Shown piece by piece: positions 1 to 8,820 of a DNA stretch of 64,000 bases (its first letter is position 1; each line of letters opens with the position of its first letter). The position numbers and the translations under genes are program-made. Source of the DNA: Noviherbaspirillum saxi (GTDB lineage Bacteria > Pseudomonadota > Gammaproteobacteria > Burkholderiales > Burkholderiaceae_D); NCBI RefSeq assembly GCF_003591035.1, contig NZ_QYUO01000002.1, positions 372,001-436,000 on the forward strand, in the 5' to 3' direction. A model generated the notes under the pieces. The model was not told where the DNA came from. It saw only the letters and a list, made by a program, of their open reading frames with translations, and ran no database searches.

Positions 1-11
1 GGCTTCATGAT

Positions 12-611
12 GTGTGGGCCACACTGGTCAAGGCGGACCCGACCGGCATCACATTACTGATACTGCTTATCTTTGGCGCATCGACCATGTGGTGCGGCAT
101 GCGCGCCCATCGGTTATGCAGGGAAAGAGCCGATCTTGCTGACTGGAAGTCGTCGCGGGCATTGCCGGGCTCCTCGGCGCCCGTGGATAGCCCGAGCGAT
201 GGGAGCGCGGTACGCGACTACCTGGCGCGCGTGGCGGATGCCTCGCAAGACCATGCCGCGACGCGGCACCTTGGCGACATACTCGCGGAACGGCTGCATG
301 GTCCGAGCGAATCGGCATGGTGGATCAACGGCATCCAGATCAAGCTGGGCCTGCTGGGCAAGGTGATCGGCTTCAGCATCCTTGCGCTGCAGATCGCCCG
401 TATCGAAAACTTCGACCCGGCACAGTCGCAAACCTTGTTGCGCAACCTGACCGGCGGGCTCGGCATTGCATTGCTGACCACCGCCGTCGGCCTGGTCGCC
501 AACATCCTGCTCGGCCTGCAGCTGGTGAGATTGGACCGGTTCGCCGACACGCTGCTGGCCGATACCTTGCAGACCGGTAAAAGCCTGTCCGACACCGGAC
601 GGATAGGCTGA
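12..611 (+). CDS. MotA/TolQ/ExbB-type proton channel protein (5' end possibly cut)
   Basis: This is an inner-membrane protein of the MotA/TolQ/ExbB family, the pore half of a complex that uses the proton gradient. Three hydrophobic segments are visible at about residues 11-29, 108-130 and 147-170. The last two carry the Gly/Thr-rich pattern (LTGGLGIALLTTAVGL) typical of the two pore helices. The GTG at 12 is the first start in the window, but the frame stays open to base 3, so the true start may lie upstream. The stop overlaps the next start (TGATG), so it is translationally coupled to the ExbD-like gene. Family assignment is fairly firm; which process it energises is unknown. Confidence 0.75.
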   Translation: MWATLVKADPTGITLLILLIFGASTMWCGMRAHRLCRERADLADWKSSRALPGSSAPVDSPSDGSAVRDYLARVADASQDHAATRHLGDILAERLHGPSESAWWINGIQIKLGLLGKVIGFSILALQIARIENFDPAQSQTLLRNLTGGLGIALLTTAVGLVANILLGLQLVRLDRFADTLLADTLQTGKSLSDTGRIG

Positions 612-1216
612 TGGCGCTCGGCCGAAAAAAGCGGGAAGCGGAAGTCGATCCCTTCTACGACATGCTGTTCAATATCCTGATCGCTTTTGTCTTTTGCTTC
701 ATCGTCGCGTTGCTCGCGATGAATCCGGTTGCAAAGAAGGCCGGCGACATTCCGAGCAAGGCGGAATTCATCATCACCGTATCGTGGCCCGATCTCAATC
801 CCAACGATCTCGATACCTGGGTGCAGGACCCGGCCGGAAACCTGGTCTGGTTCCGGCAACGCGAAGCGGGCCTCATGCATCTGGACCGCGACGACCGCGG
901 AACGGTAGGAGAAATCCTGCTGGTCAACGGCCGGGAAATCATCAATCCGCTGAATCAGGAAGTCGTAACCATCCGCGGCTTCGCCGCTGGCGAATACACG
1001 GTCAACGTGCAGTATTACGAAACCAAGAACCACGAACCGGTAGAGGCGAATGTTTCCGTCATCAAGGTCAATCCCAAGGCGGAAGTCATTTTTTACGGCA
1101 ACATTAAACTCCCGTCCAAAGGCGCGGAGCGCACCACCGTGCGATTCACGGTGGATGCTTCCGGCGCGGTCACCGATGTCAACACCCTTCCTAAAACCAT
1201 TGTGCAGACGCTATGA
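611..1216 (+). CDS. ExbD/TolR-like membrane protein with unusual periplasmic domain
   Basis: A short basic cytoplasmic N-terminus is followed by one membrane helix at about residues 18-40. An aspartate (D17, in FYDMLFN) sits at its start, the position of the proton-carrying Asp in ExbD/TolR. The rest (about 41-201) should be periplasmic. It contains a segment around WPDLNPNDLDTWVQDPAG that resembles beta-sandwich domains of the DUF2135 kind, not the usual small ExbD C-terminal fold. The gene overlaps the upstream channel gene by 1 base and the next gene by 4, so the three form one operon. The pairing with an ExbB-like partner supports the call; the periplasmic target is not known. Confidence 0.7.
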   Translation: MALGRKKREAEVDPFYDMLFNILIAFVFCFIVALLAMNPVAKKAGDIPSKAEFIITVSWPDLNPNDLDTWVQDPAGNLVWFRQREAGLMHLDRDDRGTVGEILLVNGREIINPLNQEVVTIRGFAAGEYTVNVQYYETKNHEPVEANVSVIKVNPKAEVIFYGNIKLPSKGAERTTVRFTVDASGAVTDVNTLPKTIVQTL

Positions 1217-1725
1217 ACGATAGTGCCTTGTTGCTCACCCTGTGTTACGTCGCGGTTGCCTTCCTGCTGCTGGTGCTCTGTCTGGCGACACATTGGCCGC
1301 GCTGGGTCAAGATGGGCATGATAGGCATCGTCACACTAAGTTATCTGTTCGCGCAGGGTGCATTCCAGCGCATGCTGGGCTGGCCCGCCGACGAGCGCCT
1401 GCCGGAAAAATTCGTATTGCTGGCGGTGGTCACGCAAGAGCCTGACAAGGAGCATGGCGTCGGCGGCGCGCTGTACCTGTGGGTCAATGCCATCCGTGAC
1501 AACCGACCGGTGCCCGAACCTCGCGCCTATCGCCTCGCCTATCGCAAGGACTTGCACAGCGTCCTCAATGACGCGATGAAAAAGAGCCGGCAAGGTATCA
1601 GCCAGATCGGTTCGACCGAGGCACCTGCTGGCGGCAAGGTCGGCTCGTGGCTGCGCAATGCGGCCGATCCGAATGTGAAGGTGCGCATCAGCGACGCGCC
1701 TTCGCCGTCACTGCCGGAGAAATGA
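1213..1725 (+). CDS. Unknown membrane protein of the ExbB/ExbD-like operon
   Basis: I do not recognise this 170-residue protein. It has two N-terminal hydrophobic helices (about residues 5-25 and 32-50), then a soluble part that begins around KFVLLAVVTQEPDKEHGVGGALYLW. The start ATG overlaps the upstream stop (ATGA), and the downstream lipoprotein gene starts the same way. This coupling argues that it is a subunit or accessory of the same envelope complex. No catalytic motif is visible. Confidence 0.6.
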   Translation: MNDSALLLTLCYVAVAFLLLVLCLATHWPRWVKMGMIGIVTLSYLFAQGAFQRMLGWPADERLPEKFVLLAVVTQEPDKEHGVGGALYLWVNAIRDNRPVPEPRAYRLAYRKDLHSVLNDAMKKSRQGISQIGSTEAPAGGKVGSWLRNAADPNVKVRISDAPSPSLPEK

Positions 1726-2441
1726 GCATGCGCCACATCATCGTTTCCTTCATGCTTGCCGCCATGTTATGCGGATGCGGCAACAAGGTAGAGGAGGATT
1801 CTTATTTTCCATTGGCGACGGGCACACGCTGGGCCTACACGGTCAGCAGCGAAAGTGACGGCAATGCCTCACGGGAAAACCACGTCATCAGCGTGATCAA
1901 GCAGATCACGCAAGACAATCGGCAAGTGGCGGTCCGACGCAGCGAGAGCGAACAGAACATCGGCGTGGAGTACTGGATCAGCACGCTACCGGACCGGTTT
2001 GTACGGATTGCGCAACGCAGTGATCTGGAAGAACGCGCGACCATGGATGCCCAGCCCCGTACCGTGCTGCCCGTGCCGCTCAGGAAAGGCAGTGCGTGGA
2101 CGACACTGACGACCACCTACTTCATTCTGCGCAAAAGCGAGTTTCCACGCGAACTGAAGTACTCGCATAAAGCCTTGATGACCTACACCGTCGAGTCCGT
2201 CGATGAAACCGTGACCGTGCCAGCGGGACAATTCAGCAATTGCGCGCGTGTCAGCGGGCTTGCGTTTCTGACCTTGTACACCGATCCGGTACGTGGTTTT
2301 CACAAGGTGCCGCTGGTGACGAATGAATGGTATTGCAAAGGGATAGGACTGGTGAAGCTGGAAAGGATAGAAGAACTGTCGACGGCGTTTTTCAGCGGCG
2401 GGAAGATGTCGATGGAATTGACGGAGTATGTATTGCCTTGA
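1722..2441 (+). CDS. Putative lipoprotein of the ExbB/ExbD-like operon
   Basis: The 239-residue product starts at the ATG that overlaps the preceding stop (ATGA). A second in-frame ATG lies two codons later. A signal peptide ends in the lipobox LCGC, with Cys19 as the lipidated residue, so the protein should be anchored in an envelope membrane. The mature part has no recognised motif beyond a beta-rich look (for example YFPLATGTRWAYTV, common in small bacterial lipoproteins). As last gene of a tightly coupled operon with a proton-channel pair, it may be an outer-membrane or periplasmic partner; that is inference. Confidence 0.65.
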   Translation: MSMRHIIVSFMLAAMLCGCGNKVEEDSYFPLATGTRWAYTVSSESDGNASRENHVISVIKQITQDNRQVAVRRSESEQNIGVEYWISTLPDRFVRIAQRSDLEERATMDAQPRTVLPVPLRKGSAWTTLTTTYFILRKSEFPRELKYSHKALMTYTVESVDETVTVPAGQFSNCARVSGLAFLTLYTDPVRGFHKVPLVTNEWYCKGIGLVKLERIEELSTAFFSGGKMSMELTEYVLP

Positions 2442-2561
2442 TCATCAATTTCTGTCGGGCGCTTGGTCTACCGGAAAGAATTTCTTGTGATCGAACCGGA
2501 ACTCGTCGCGGGGTATACGCTACTCAGGACACGTTACCATTCCACCACCGGACATTTCGCC

Positions 2562-3248
2562 ATGCAGCCGCTATCGCCCACATCACCATCGGATCGGACA
2601 CCTTCATCATCGACCTATAGCCAGGCGACGATGCCAACCATCAGCCACGTTTCAGGACCGTCCGTTGCGACACTGCCACCCCAGCGCCAAGCCACACTAT
2701 CGACTGAACGACTAGATACGCAGGTAAGTTCAGGCTCTCCTCAAAGCGCCCGGGTCCCAAGCTCGTCGCTAGAGCACGTTGATCCAAAAAACTCTTTATT
2801 GATTGGACCTATGCCATGTGAAGAACAATGTGCATATATTCGCAATAGCACAGTCGATGCTATTCAAGTCGAAGACGTTTCAATGACCGCCTATCGTTAT
2901 TTGCAAAGTCGAAAGGGGCGAGATTTCACAAAATCAGAAGCAATCAGGCAAGGGAAAAAGGCTGCAATATTGCTGCCATTGGGTGTTATTCCTGGAATTC
3001 CAAGCGCGCTTTATACTCTTCCACTTGCTGGAAATGCAACCCGCTACTTAAAAACAAAGAAAATGGCCGAGGAGTATTTGAATCAGATATCTCCGGAAAT
3101 GCTTTCGGAAATTAAATCAATAGAATATACAGACGAAAATGTAGAACAAAATTTATATGAGGTTTTGCAGAAATATGGGATCCCGATCAGCAAAGAATTT
3201 CAAGAACATATGAGGCCAGTCAATTCTTCCGAAATTGAATTGCCCTAG
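2562..3248 (+). CDS. Orphan protein with Ser/Pro/Thr-rich N-terminus, possible secreted effector
   Basis: I do not recognise this protein. From the ATG at 2562 it has 228 residues; a TTG 33 codons upstream would be a poorer start. Residues 1-75 are almost all Ser, Thr, Pro and Gln, as in disordered secretion regions. From about residue 80 the protein looks alpha-helical, with a hydrophobic stretch (AAILLPLGVIPGIPSALYTL) near 130. The second half of the gene is much more AT-rich than its neighbours, a sign of foreign origin. A palindromic repeat follows at 3278. A type III or other secreted effector is one reading, not proven; no secretion gene is in view. Confidence 0.5.
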   Translation: MQPLSPTSPSDRTPSSSTYSQATMPTISHVSGPSVATLPPQRQATLSTERLDTQVSSGSPQSARVPSSSLEHVDPKNSLLIGPMPCEEQCAYIRNSTVDAIQVEDVSMTAYRYLQSRKGRDFTKSEAIRQGKKAAILLPLGVIPGIPSALYTLPLAGNATRYLKTKKMAEEYLNQISPEMLSEIKSIEYTDENVEQNLYEVLQKYGIPISKEFQEHMRPVNSSEIELP

Positions 3249-3277
3249 CCAGGAATTGATTTGATGCGTGCTGACTT

Positions 3278-3468
3278 TAGAGCACTTTCGTCCTGACCAG
3301 CTCGCCGATGCTGGACGTATTGCCCACGTCACGGCGTTGCGGGGGGGGCCGCCGATGCTCCTTGCCTTAGCACGGGGGCGCCGAGCCCGCTACGACGCGT
3401 CGCCGCGCCTTGTTCCGCAGCTAATACGTTTCGGCCTCGACTGAGCCAGTCAGGACGAAAGTGTTCTA
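3278..3468. repeat. Palindromic intergenic element, copy 1 (about 190 bp)
   Basis: Terminal inverted repeats of 20 bp flank this element: TAGAGCACTTTCGTCCTGAC at 3278-3297 and its complement with one mismatch at 3449-3468. The interior, read on the minus strand, has the GCGGAACAAGGCGCGGCGAC motif also found in the copy at 31227. The element fills most of the gap between the orphan gene and the nitroreductase. There is no coding potential. Confidence 0.7.
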
Positions 3469-3603
3469 GTGAGCGGTTAAAGGGGGGCTCGAATAACCGA
3501 TATGCATCCGGTGATGAATTGAACCCAACGTCTATTGGAACCTCTGCTGCCACATGCCGAAGACGGGAAACTGCAAACGTCTCCCCGTCCTGCATTCACA
3601 TCA

Positions 3604-4308
3604 TCAGTCAACAAACTTCACAAACTCTTCCACCGGCGCCCGCTCGGTCACCAGCCGGCTTTCGACCGAATCCACGTTCTCATAGCCTAAGGACATGCTG
3701 CAGACCATGGTCTCGTTATCCGGCCACTGCAGTAGCTCGCGCAGCACAGTATGAAATGGATTGATCGCCGCCTGCGGACAGGTTTCCAGCCCGTGTGCGC
3801 GCGCCGCGAGCATCACGTTTTGCAGGAACATCCCATAGTCCAGCCAGCTGCCCTGCTCCATCACTCGGTCTATCGTAAAGAACAGGCTGACCGGTGCACC
3901 GAAAAATTCGACATTACGGCGATGCTGCGCATGCATGCGCGCCTTGTCGGCTTTACCGATACCGAGCAGCGTGTATAAATCCCACCCTATCTTTCGTCTG
4001 CGGTCGATGTACGGCGGCATCCACTGGCGCGGATAGTATGGATATTCTTCCGCATAGCGTTCGGCCGCATCCGGTGCATTGAATGCGGCGACCAGCGCAT
4101 CGATCACGCGGCGCTGGGTTTCGCCGGTCGCCACGTACACCTTCCACGGCTGGGTGTTGGAGCCGGACGGCGCTCGCCCCGCCATATCGAGTATCGATGT
4201 CACGGTCGACTTCTCGACCGGAGTGGAGTGGAAGGCGCGCACCGAACGGCGGCCGGCTATCAGTTCAGACGCCGTTTGCAGACGACTGACGGCGTCGGCT
4301 TCACTCAT
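3604..4308 (-). CDS. Nitroreductase family protein
   Basis: An FMN-dependent NAD(P)H oxidoreductase of the nitroreductase fold, 234 residues and cytosolic. Typical family features are the RRSVRAF motif near residue 20, the APSGSNTQPW loop near 46 that contacts FMN, and the C-terminal SLGYENVDS region. It overlaps the enoyl-CoA hydratase gene by 8 bases and lies downstream of icmF on the same strand, so it probably belongs to that operon. Its substrate in this context is unknown; a role in oxidising or reducing an acyl intermediate is only a guess. Confidence 0.88.
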   Translation of the reverse strand: MSEADAVSRLQTASELIAGRRSVRAFHSTPVEKSTVTSILDMAGRAPSGSNTQPWKVYVATGETQRRVIDALVAAFNAPDAAERYAEEYPYYPRQWMPPYIDRRRKIGWDLYTLLGIGKADKARMHAQHRRNVEFFGAPVSLFFTIDRVMEQGSWLDYGMFLQNVMLAARAHGLETCPQAAINPFHTVLRELLQWPDNETMVCSMSLGYENVDSVESRLVTERAPVEEFVKFVD

Positions 4309-5077
4309 GCTTGAAGTCCGGCTTGCGCTTTTCGAGGAATGCTGTCATGCCTTCCTTCTGATCGAGCGTGCCGAACAACGCGTGGAAGGTTCTGCGCTCG
4401 AACAGCACGCCTTCGTTCAGCGTCGATTCGTAGGCGCGGTTGACGGCTTCCTTGGCGGCCATCACGCTGGGCAGTGACATGGCGGCAATGATGGTTGCGG
4501 CTTCGATCGCTTCCTGTTCCAGTTTGTCGGCCGGTACGATGCGCGACACCAGGCCGGCGCGTTCGGCTTCCTGCGCATCCATCATGCGGCCGGTCAGCAC
4601 CATGTCCATCGCTTTGGATTTGGAGATGGCACGCGGCAGGCGTTGAGTGCCGCCCGCGCCGGGAATGACGCCGATCTTGATTTCCGGCTGGCCGAACTTG
4701 GCGTTGTCGGCGGCGATGATGAAGTCGCACATCATCGCGAGTTCGCACCCGCCGCCGAGTGCATAGCCGGCGACCGCTGCGATCACCGGCTTGCGCAGGG
4801 TGAGAATGGTTTCCCAATTGCGGCCGATAAAGTTGTTACGCACCACATTGATGTAATTCATCGGCTGCATCGCGGCGATATCGGCGCCCGCCGCAAACGC
4901 CTTGGCGCTCCCGGTCAGCACGATGCAGCCGATATCATTGTCTTGCTCCATCGCCAGCAAGGCGATGCCGAGCGCATCCATCAGTGCATCGTTCAAGGCG
5001 TTCAGCTGTGCGGGACGATTGAGTTGGAGGATGCCTACGCGGCCCTCCTTGCGGGCCAATACCAGGTCTTCTTGCAT
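4301..5077 (-). CDS. Enoyl-CoA hydratase/isomerase
   Basis: Crotonase-fold enzyme of 258 residues that hydrates 2-enoyl-CoA to 3-hydroxyacyl-CoA. Visible motifs are AAGADIAAM (oxyanion hole, about 62-70), the ALGGGCELAMMCD stretch (about 105-117) and GQPEIKIGVIPGAGGTQRL with the two conserved catalytic-loop glutamates (about 132-150). It sits downstream of icmF and a small gene and overlaps the nitroreductase gene, consistent with a short-chain or branched-chain acyl-CoA degradation operon. Confidence 0.92.
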   Translation of the reverse strand: MQEDLVLARKEGRVGILQLNRPAQLNALNDALMDALGIALLAMEQDNDIGCIVLTGSAKAFAAGADIAAMQPMNYINVVRNNFIGRNWETILTLRKPVIAAVAGYALGGGCELAMMCDFIIAADNAKFGQPEIKIGVIPGAGGTQRLPRAISKSKAMDMVLTGRMMDAQEAERAGLVSRIVPADKLEQEAIEAATIIAAMSLPSVMAAKEAVNRAYESTLNEGVLFERRTFHALFGTLDQKEGMTAFLEKRKPDFKHE

Positions 5078-5129
5078 GACTATCTCTTTCCTATTATGTT
5101 GGGCAATCTGTTCGATGCAATGTGTACAT

Positions 5130-5381
5130 TCAATGTGCCGCGGTCACCTGACGGATAAGGCGCGCCAGTTCATCCGGCCTCATGGCGTCAGCCACGCGCT
5201 GGCAATAGTGTAACGTTTCAGGAAGGACAGCGATGCCGAGCTGCTCGGCCTGTATGCAGCGCATCAGGGCAAGGCGCTTGTGACCGAAGCGCACCGACCG
5301 TTGCAGCAGCGCCTGCATCGCATCGGTATCCTTGCCGTCGGCGACGGCGCGTTTCAGCTGGCGGACGGCTTGACGGCTCAT
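5130..5381 (-). CDS. Small hypothetical protein downstream of icmF
   Basis: An 83-residue basic protein that I do not recognise. It has no signal peptide and no membrane segment and looks helical throughout. It starts 15 bases after the icmF stop and precedes the hydratase gene on the same strand, so it is very likely cotranscribed. Its position is the only hint to function. Confidence 0.55.
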   Translation of the reverse strand: MSRQAVRQLKRAVADGKDTDAMQALLQRSVRFGHKRLALMRCIQAEQLGIAVLPETLHYCQRVADAMRPDELARLIRQVTAAH

Positions 5382-5396
5382 GACTGCGTGTCGTCC

Positions 5397-8300
5397 TTAC
5401 ATGCTGCGGCGGTATTGGCCGCCGACTTCGAACAATGCGCTGCTGATTTGTCCGAGCGAACAGACCCGCACCGCATCCATCAAGGTGTCGAATACATTGC
5501 GGTCTTCGATCACGGCCTGCTGCAGCTTGTGCAGCAAAGCCGGTGCGGCATCGGCATGCCGTGTATGGAAGTCAGCCAGGCGCTTGAGCTGGGACTGCTT
5601 CTCGTCGTCGGTGGAGCGCGCCAGTTCCAGCGATTGCGGCGTCGCATCGCCTTTCGGGTTGCGGAAGGTATTGACGCCAATGATGGGCAACGTGCCGTCG
5701 TGCTTGAGCTGCTCGTAATACATCGACTCTTCCTGGATCTTGCCGCGCTGATAGCCGGTTTCCATCGCACCCAGCACGCCGCCACGCTCGGCGATGCGCT
5801 CGAATTCCTGCAGCACCGCTTCTTCGACCAGGTCGGTGAGTTCTTCGATGATGAACGCGCCCTGGTTCGGGTTCTCGTTTTTGGCGAGTCCCCATTCACG
5901 GTTGATGATCAATTGGATGGCGAGCGCACGGCGTACCGATTCGTCGGTCGGCGTGGTGATCGCTTCATCGTAGGCATTGGTGTGCAGCGAATTGCAGTTG
6001 TCATAGATCGCGATCAGCGCCTGCAGCGTGGTGCGGATATCGTTGAAGTCGATTTCCTGTGCATGCAACGAACGGCCGGAAGTCTGGATGTGGTATTTGA
6101 GTTTTTGCGAGCGCTCATTGGCGCCGTACTTTTCTCGCATCGCGACTGCCCAGATGCGTCGCGCGACGCGGCCCAGCACCGTGTATTCCGGGTCCATGCC
6201 GTTGGAAAAGAAGAACGACAGGTTGGGCGCGAAATCGTCGATGTGCATGCCGCGCGCCAGATAGGCTTCGACAAAGGTGAAACCGTTCGACAGCGTAAAT
6301 GCGAGCTGAGAAACCGGATTGGCCCCTGCTTCTGCGATGTGGTAGCCGGAGATCGATACCGAATAGAAATTGCGCACCTGATGATGGACAAAGTATTCCT
6401 GGATATCGCCCATCACCTTGAGCGAAAACTCGGTCGAGAAGATGCAGGTGTTTTGTCCCTGGTCTTCCTTCAGGATGTCGGCCTGCACCGTGCCGCGTAC
6501 ATTCTGCAGCACCCATGCCTTGATCTTGGCGGCTTCGTCGGCGGTCGGCTCGCGCTTGTTGTCGGCGCGGAACTTGTCCATCTGCTGGTCGACCGCGGTA
6601 TTCATGAACATCGCGAGGATGCTCGGCGCGGGACCATTAATCGTCATCGATACCGAGGTCGAGGGACTGCACAGGTCGAAGCCGTCGTACAGCACCTTCA
6701 TGTCGTCCAGCGTCGCGATCGACACGCCGGAATTGCCGATCTTGCCGTAGATGTCAGGACGCGGCGCAGGATCCGCGCCATACAGCGTGACCGAATCAAA
6801 CGCGGTCGACAAGCGCTTGGCGTCCATGCCTTCGGACACCAGCTTGAAACGGCGGTTGGTGCGGAAGGCATCGCCCTCGCCGGCGAACATGCGAGTCGGG
6901 TCTTCGCCTTCGCGCTTGAAGGCGAACACGCCGGCGCTGTAGGGGAAGGAGCCTGGCACGTTTTCCAGCATCAGCCAGCGCAGGATTTCGCCATGATCCT
7001 GGAATTTCGGCAGCGCCACCTTGCGGATCTTGGTGCCGGACAGCGTGGTCTGCACGAGGCGGGTGCGGATTTCCTTGTCGCGGATCTTGACGACATAATC
7101 GTCGCCGGCATAGGCAGCCTGCATGTCGGGCCACATCGCGATCAGTTTCTTCGCTTCGGCATCGAGGCGGGCTTCGCGATCGTCGATCAGGTCGGCGATG
7201 TCGGCGCTCTTGCCGGCCGCCTGCATCATGCGCGCCGCTTCCTGCAAATGCTGGCGTTCGCGCGCCAGCGCCACCTGCTTGCCGACATGCTGATGATAGC
7301 CGCGCACGGTGTCGGCAATCTCGGCCAGATAACGGCTGCGGGCCGGCGGCACGATCGCATTCTTGCCTGAAGAGAAACGCACCGAGACCGGCGCCAGCTT
7401 GCCCGGCTTTGCGTTAAGGCCGAGTTCGGTCAGGGCCGGCAACAGACCCTGATAGAGTGCGGTCACGCCATCGTCATTGAAGCGCGACGCCTGCGTGCCG
7501 TAGACCGGCATCTCGTCCGCCTTCTTGCTCCACAGCTCGCGGTTGCGCTGATATTGCTTGGCGACGTCGCGCAATGCATCCTGCGCACCCTTGCGGTCGA
7601 ACTTGTTGATCGCGACGAAATCGGCAAAGTCGAGCATGTCGATCTTTTCCAGTTGCGAGGCGGCGCCGAATTCCGGCGTCATCACATACATCGACAGGTC
7701 GACGTGCGGAACGATCGCGGCATCGCCCTGCCCGATACCGGAAGTTTCGACAATCACCAGATCGAATCCCGCGACCTTGCAGGCAGCGATCACATCGGGC
7801 AGCGCCTGTGAAATTTCCGAACCGGCTTCGCGCGTGGCGAGCGAACGCATGAACACGCGCGACTGGCCGTTCCAGGGATTGATCGCATTCATGCGGATAC
7901 GGTCGCCCAGCAAGGCGCCGCCGGATTTGCGGCGCGAGGGATCGATCGATACCACGGCGATATTGAGCGCGTCGTCCTGATCGAGCCGGATGCGGCGGAT
8001 CAGTTCGTCGGTCAGCGAGGACTTGCCCGCGCCGCCGGTACCGGTGATGCCGAACACCGGCGTCTTGATCACGTCGGCGGCCTTGTGCAGTTCCGACTTG
8101 AGCGCGGGCGCAAGCTTGTCGTTTTCCAGCGCGGTGACCAGTTGCGCGAGCGGGCGCTGGCGTTCAAGGATATCGCCTTGCATCAGCACGTCGAGCGTGG
8201 TCGGCGTATAGCCGGACAGATCGACATCGCAAGCCTGGATCATCGACAGGATCATGCCGACGAGACCGAGACGCTGCCCGTCTTCCGGCGAGAAGATGCG

Positions 8301-8675
8301 CGCCACGCCATACGCATGCAGGTCCGCGATCTCGGACGGCACGATCACGCCGCCGCCGCCGCCGAACACCTTGATGTGCGCGCCACCGCGTTCCTTCAGC
8401 AGGTCGATCATGTACTTGAAGTATTCGACGTGGCCGCCCTGATAGCTCGAAATCGCAATGCCCTGCGCGTCTTCCTGCAACGCGGCAGTCACGATTTCAT
8501 CGACCGAGCGGTTATGCCCGAGATGGATCACTTCGGCGCCATTGGCCATGAGGATGCGCCGCATGATGTTGATCGAGGCATCGTGCCCGTCGAACAGCGA
8601 GGCGGCGGTGACGAAACGTACCTTGTTGGCCGGTTTGTATTCGGTCAGTTTTTGCGCAATGGAAAGGTCGGTCAT
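5397..8675 (-). CDS. icmF: Fused isobutyryl-CoA mutase IcmF
   Basis: Adenosylcobalamin-dependent enzyme that interconverts isobutyryl-CoA and n-butyryl-CoA, with its G-protein chaperone built in. The order is an N-terminal B12-binding domain (DGHDASI, the DxHxxG-like site, near residue 30, with the GGGGGVI loop near 105), a MeaI-type GTPase domain ([10 protein letters not shown]-loop near 205, NKFD guanine-specificity motif near 345), and the large C-terminal mutase domain to residue 1092. The length fits the IcmF family. The ATG at 8675 was chosen because it begins the conserved region; 22 further upstream codons are open. It lies beside acyl-CoA genes and behind an inverted repeat (8766-8802) that may control it. 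Confidence 0.95.
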   Translation of the reverse strand: MTDLSIAQKLTEYKPANKVRFVTAASLFDGHDASINIMRRILMANGAEVIHLGHNRSVDEIVTAALQEDAQGIAISSYQGGHVEYFKYMIDLLKERGGAHIKVFGGGGGVIVPSEIADLHAYGVARIFSPEDGQRLGLVGMILSMIQACDVDLSGYTPTTLDVLMQGDILERQRPLAQLVTALENDKLAPALKSELHKAADVIKTPVFGITGTGGAGKSSLTDELIRRIRLDQDDALNIAVVSIDPSRRKSGGALLGDRIRMNAINPWNGQSRVFMRSLATREAGSEISQALPDVIAACKVAGFDLVIVETSGIGQGDAAIVPHVDLSMYVMTPEFGAASQLEKIDMLDFADFVAINKFDRKGAQDALRDVAKQYQRNRELWSKKADEMPVYGTQASRFNDDGVTALYQGLLPALTELGLNAKPGKLAPVSVRFSSGKNAIVPPARSRYLAEIADTVRGYHQHVGKQVALARERQHLQEAARMMQAAGKSADIADLIDDREARLDAEAKKLIAMWPDMQAAYAGDDYVVKIRDKEIRTRLVQTTLSGTKIRKVALPKFQDHGEILRWLMLENVPGSFPYSAGVFAFKREGEDPTRMFAGEGDAFRTNRRFKLVSEGMDAKRLSTAFDSVTLYGADPAPRPDIYGKIGNSGVSIATLDDMKVLYDGFDLCSPSTSVSMTINGPAPSILAMFMNTAVDQQMDKFRADNKREPTADEAAKIKAWVLQNVRGTVQADILKEDQGQNTCIFSTEFSLKVMGDIQEYFVHHQVRNFYSVSISGYHIAEAGANPVSQLAFTLSNGFTFVEAYLARGMHIDDFAPNLSFFFSNGMDPEYTVLGRVARRIWAVAMREKYGANERSQKLKYHIQTSGRSLHAQEIDFNDIRTTLQALIAIYDNCNSLHTNAYDEAITTPTDESVRRALAIQLIINREWGLAKNENPNQGAFIIEELTDLVEEAVLQEFERIAERGGVLGAMETGYQRGKIQEESMYYEQLKHDGTLPIIGVNTFRNPKGDATPQSLELARSTDDEKQSQLKRLADFHTRHADAAPALLHKLQQAVIEDRNVFDTLMDAVRVCSLGQISSALFEVGGQYRRSM

Positions 8676-8765
8676 GATCAGCCTTTGGCTACGGATGGGG
8701 TGGCAGGATGGGGCGTTGTATGGATGGAGTATAGAAAGCATGGCGACGGCTTGCCATGCCGGAAA

Positions 8766-8802
8766 GCGTCAAACTGGCTGCAAGGATTTGCCAGTTTGAC
8801 GC
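8766..8802. promoter_or_regulatory. Perfect inverted repeat upstream of icmF, possible operator or terminator
   Basis: Two perfect 13-bp arms (8766-8778 and 8790-8802, GCGTCAAACTGGC and its complement) surround an 11-bp loop between the acyl-CoA synthetase gene and icmF. The centre contains GCTGCAAGGATTTGCCA (8777-8793), nearly repeated upstream of the synthetase gene at 10671-10687. That recurrence favours a regulator site. There is no good T-run, so a role as terminator of the synthetase gene is the weaker alternative. Confidence 0.5.
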
Positions 8803-8820
8803 AACCGACTTGTCTTGATG

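Noticed and set aside
5280..7370. 696-codon open frame on the plus strand
   Set aside because: It is the antisense of icmF, whose domains and motifs are clear. High GC gives long open frames on the opposite strand.
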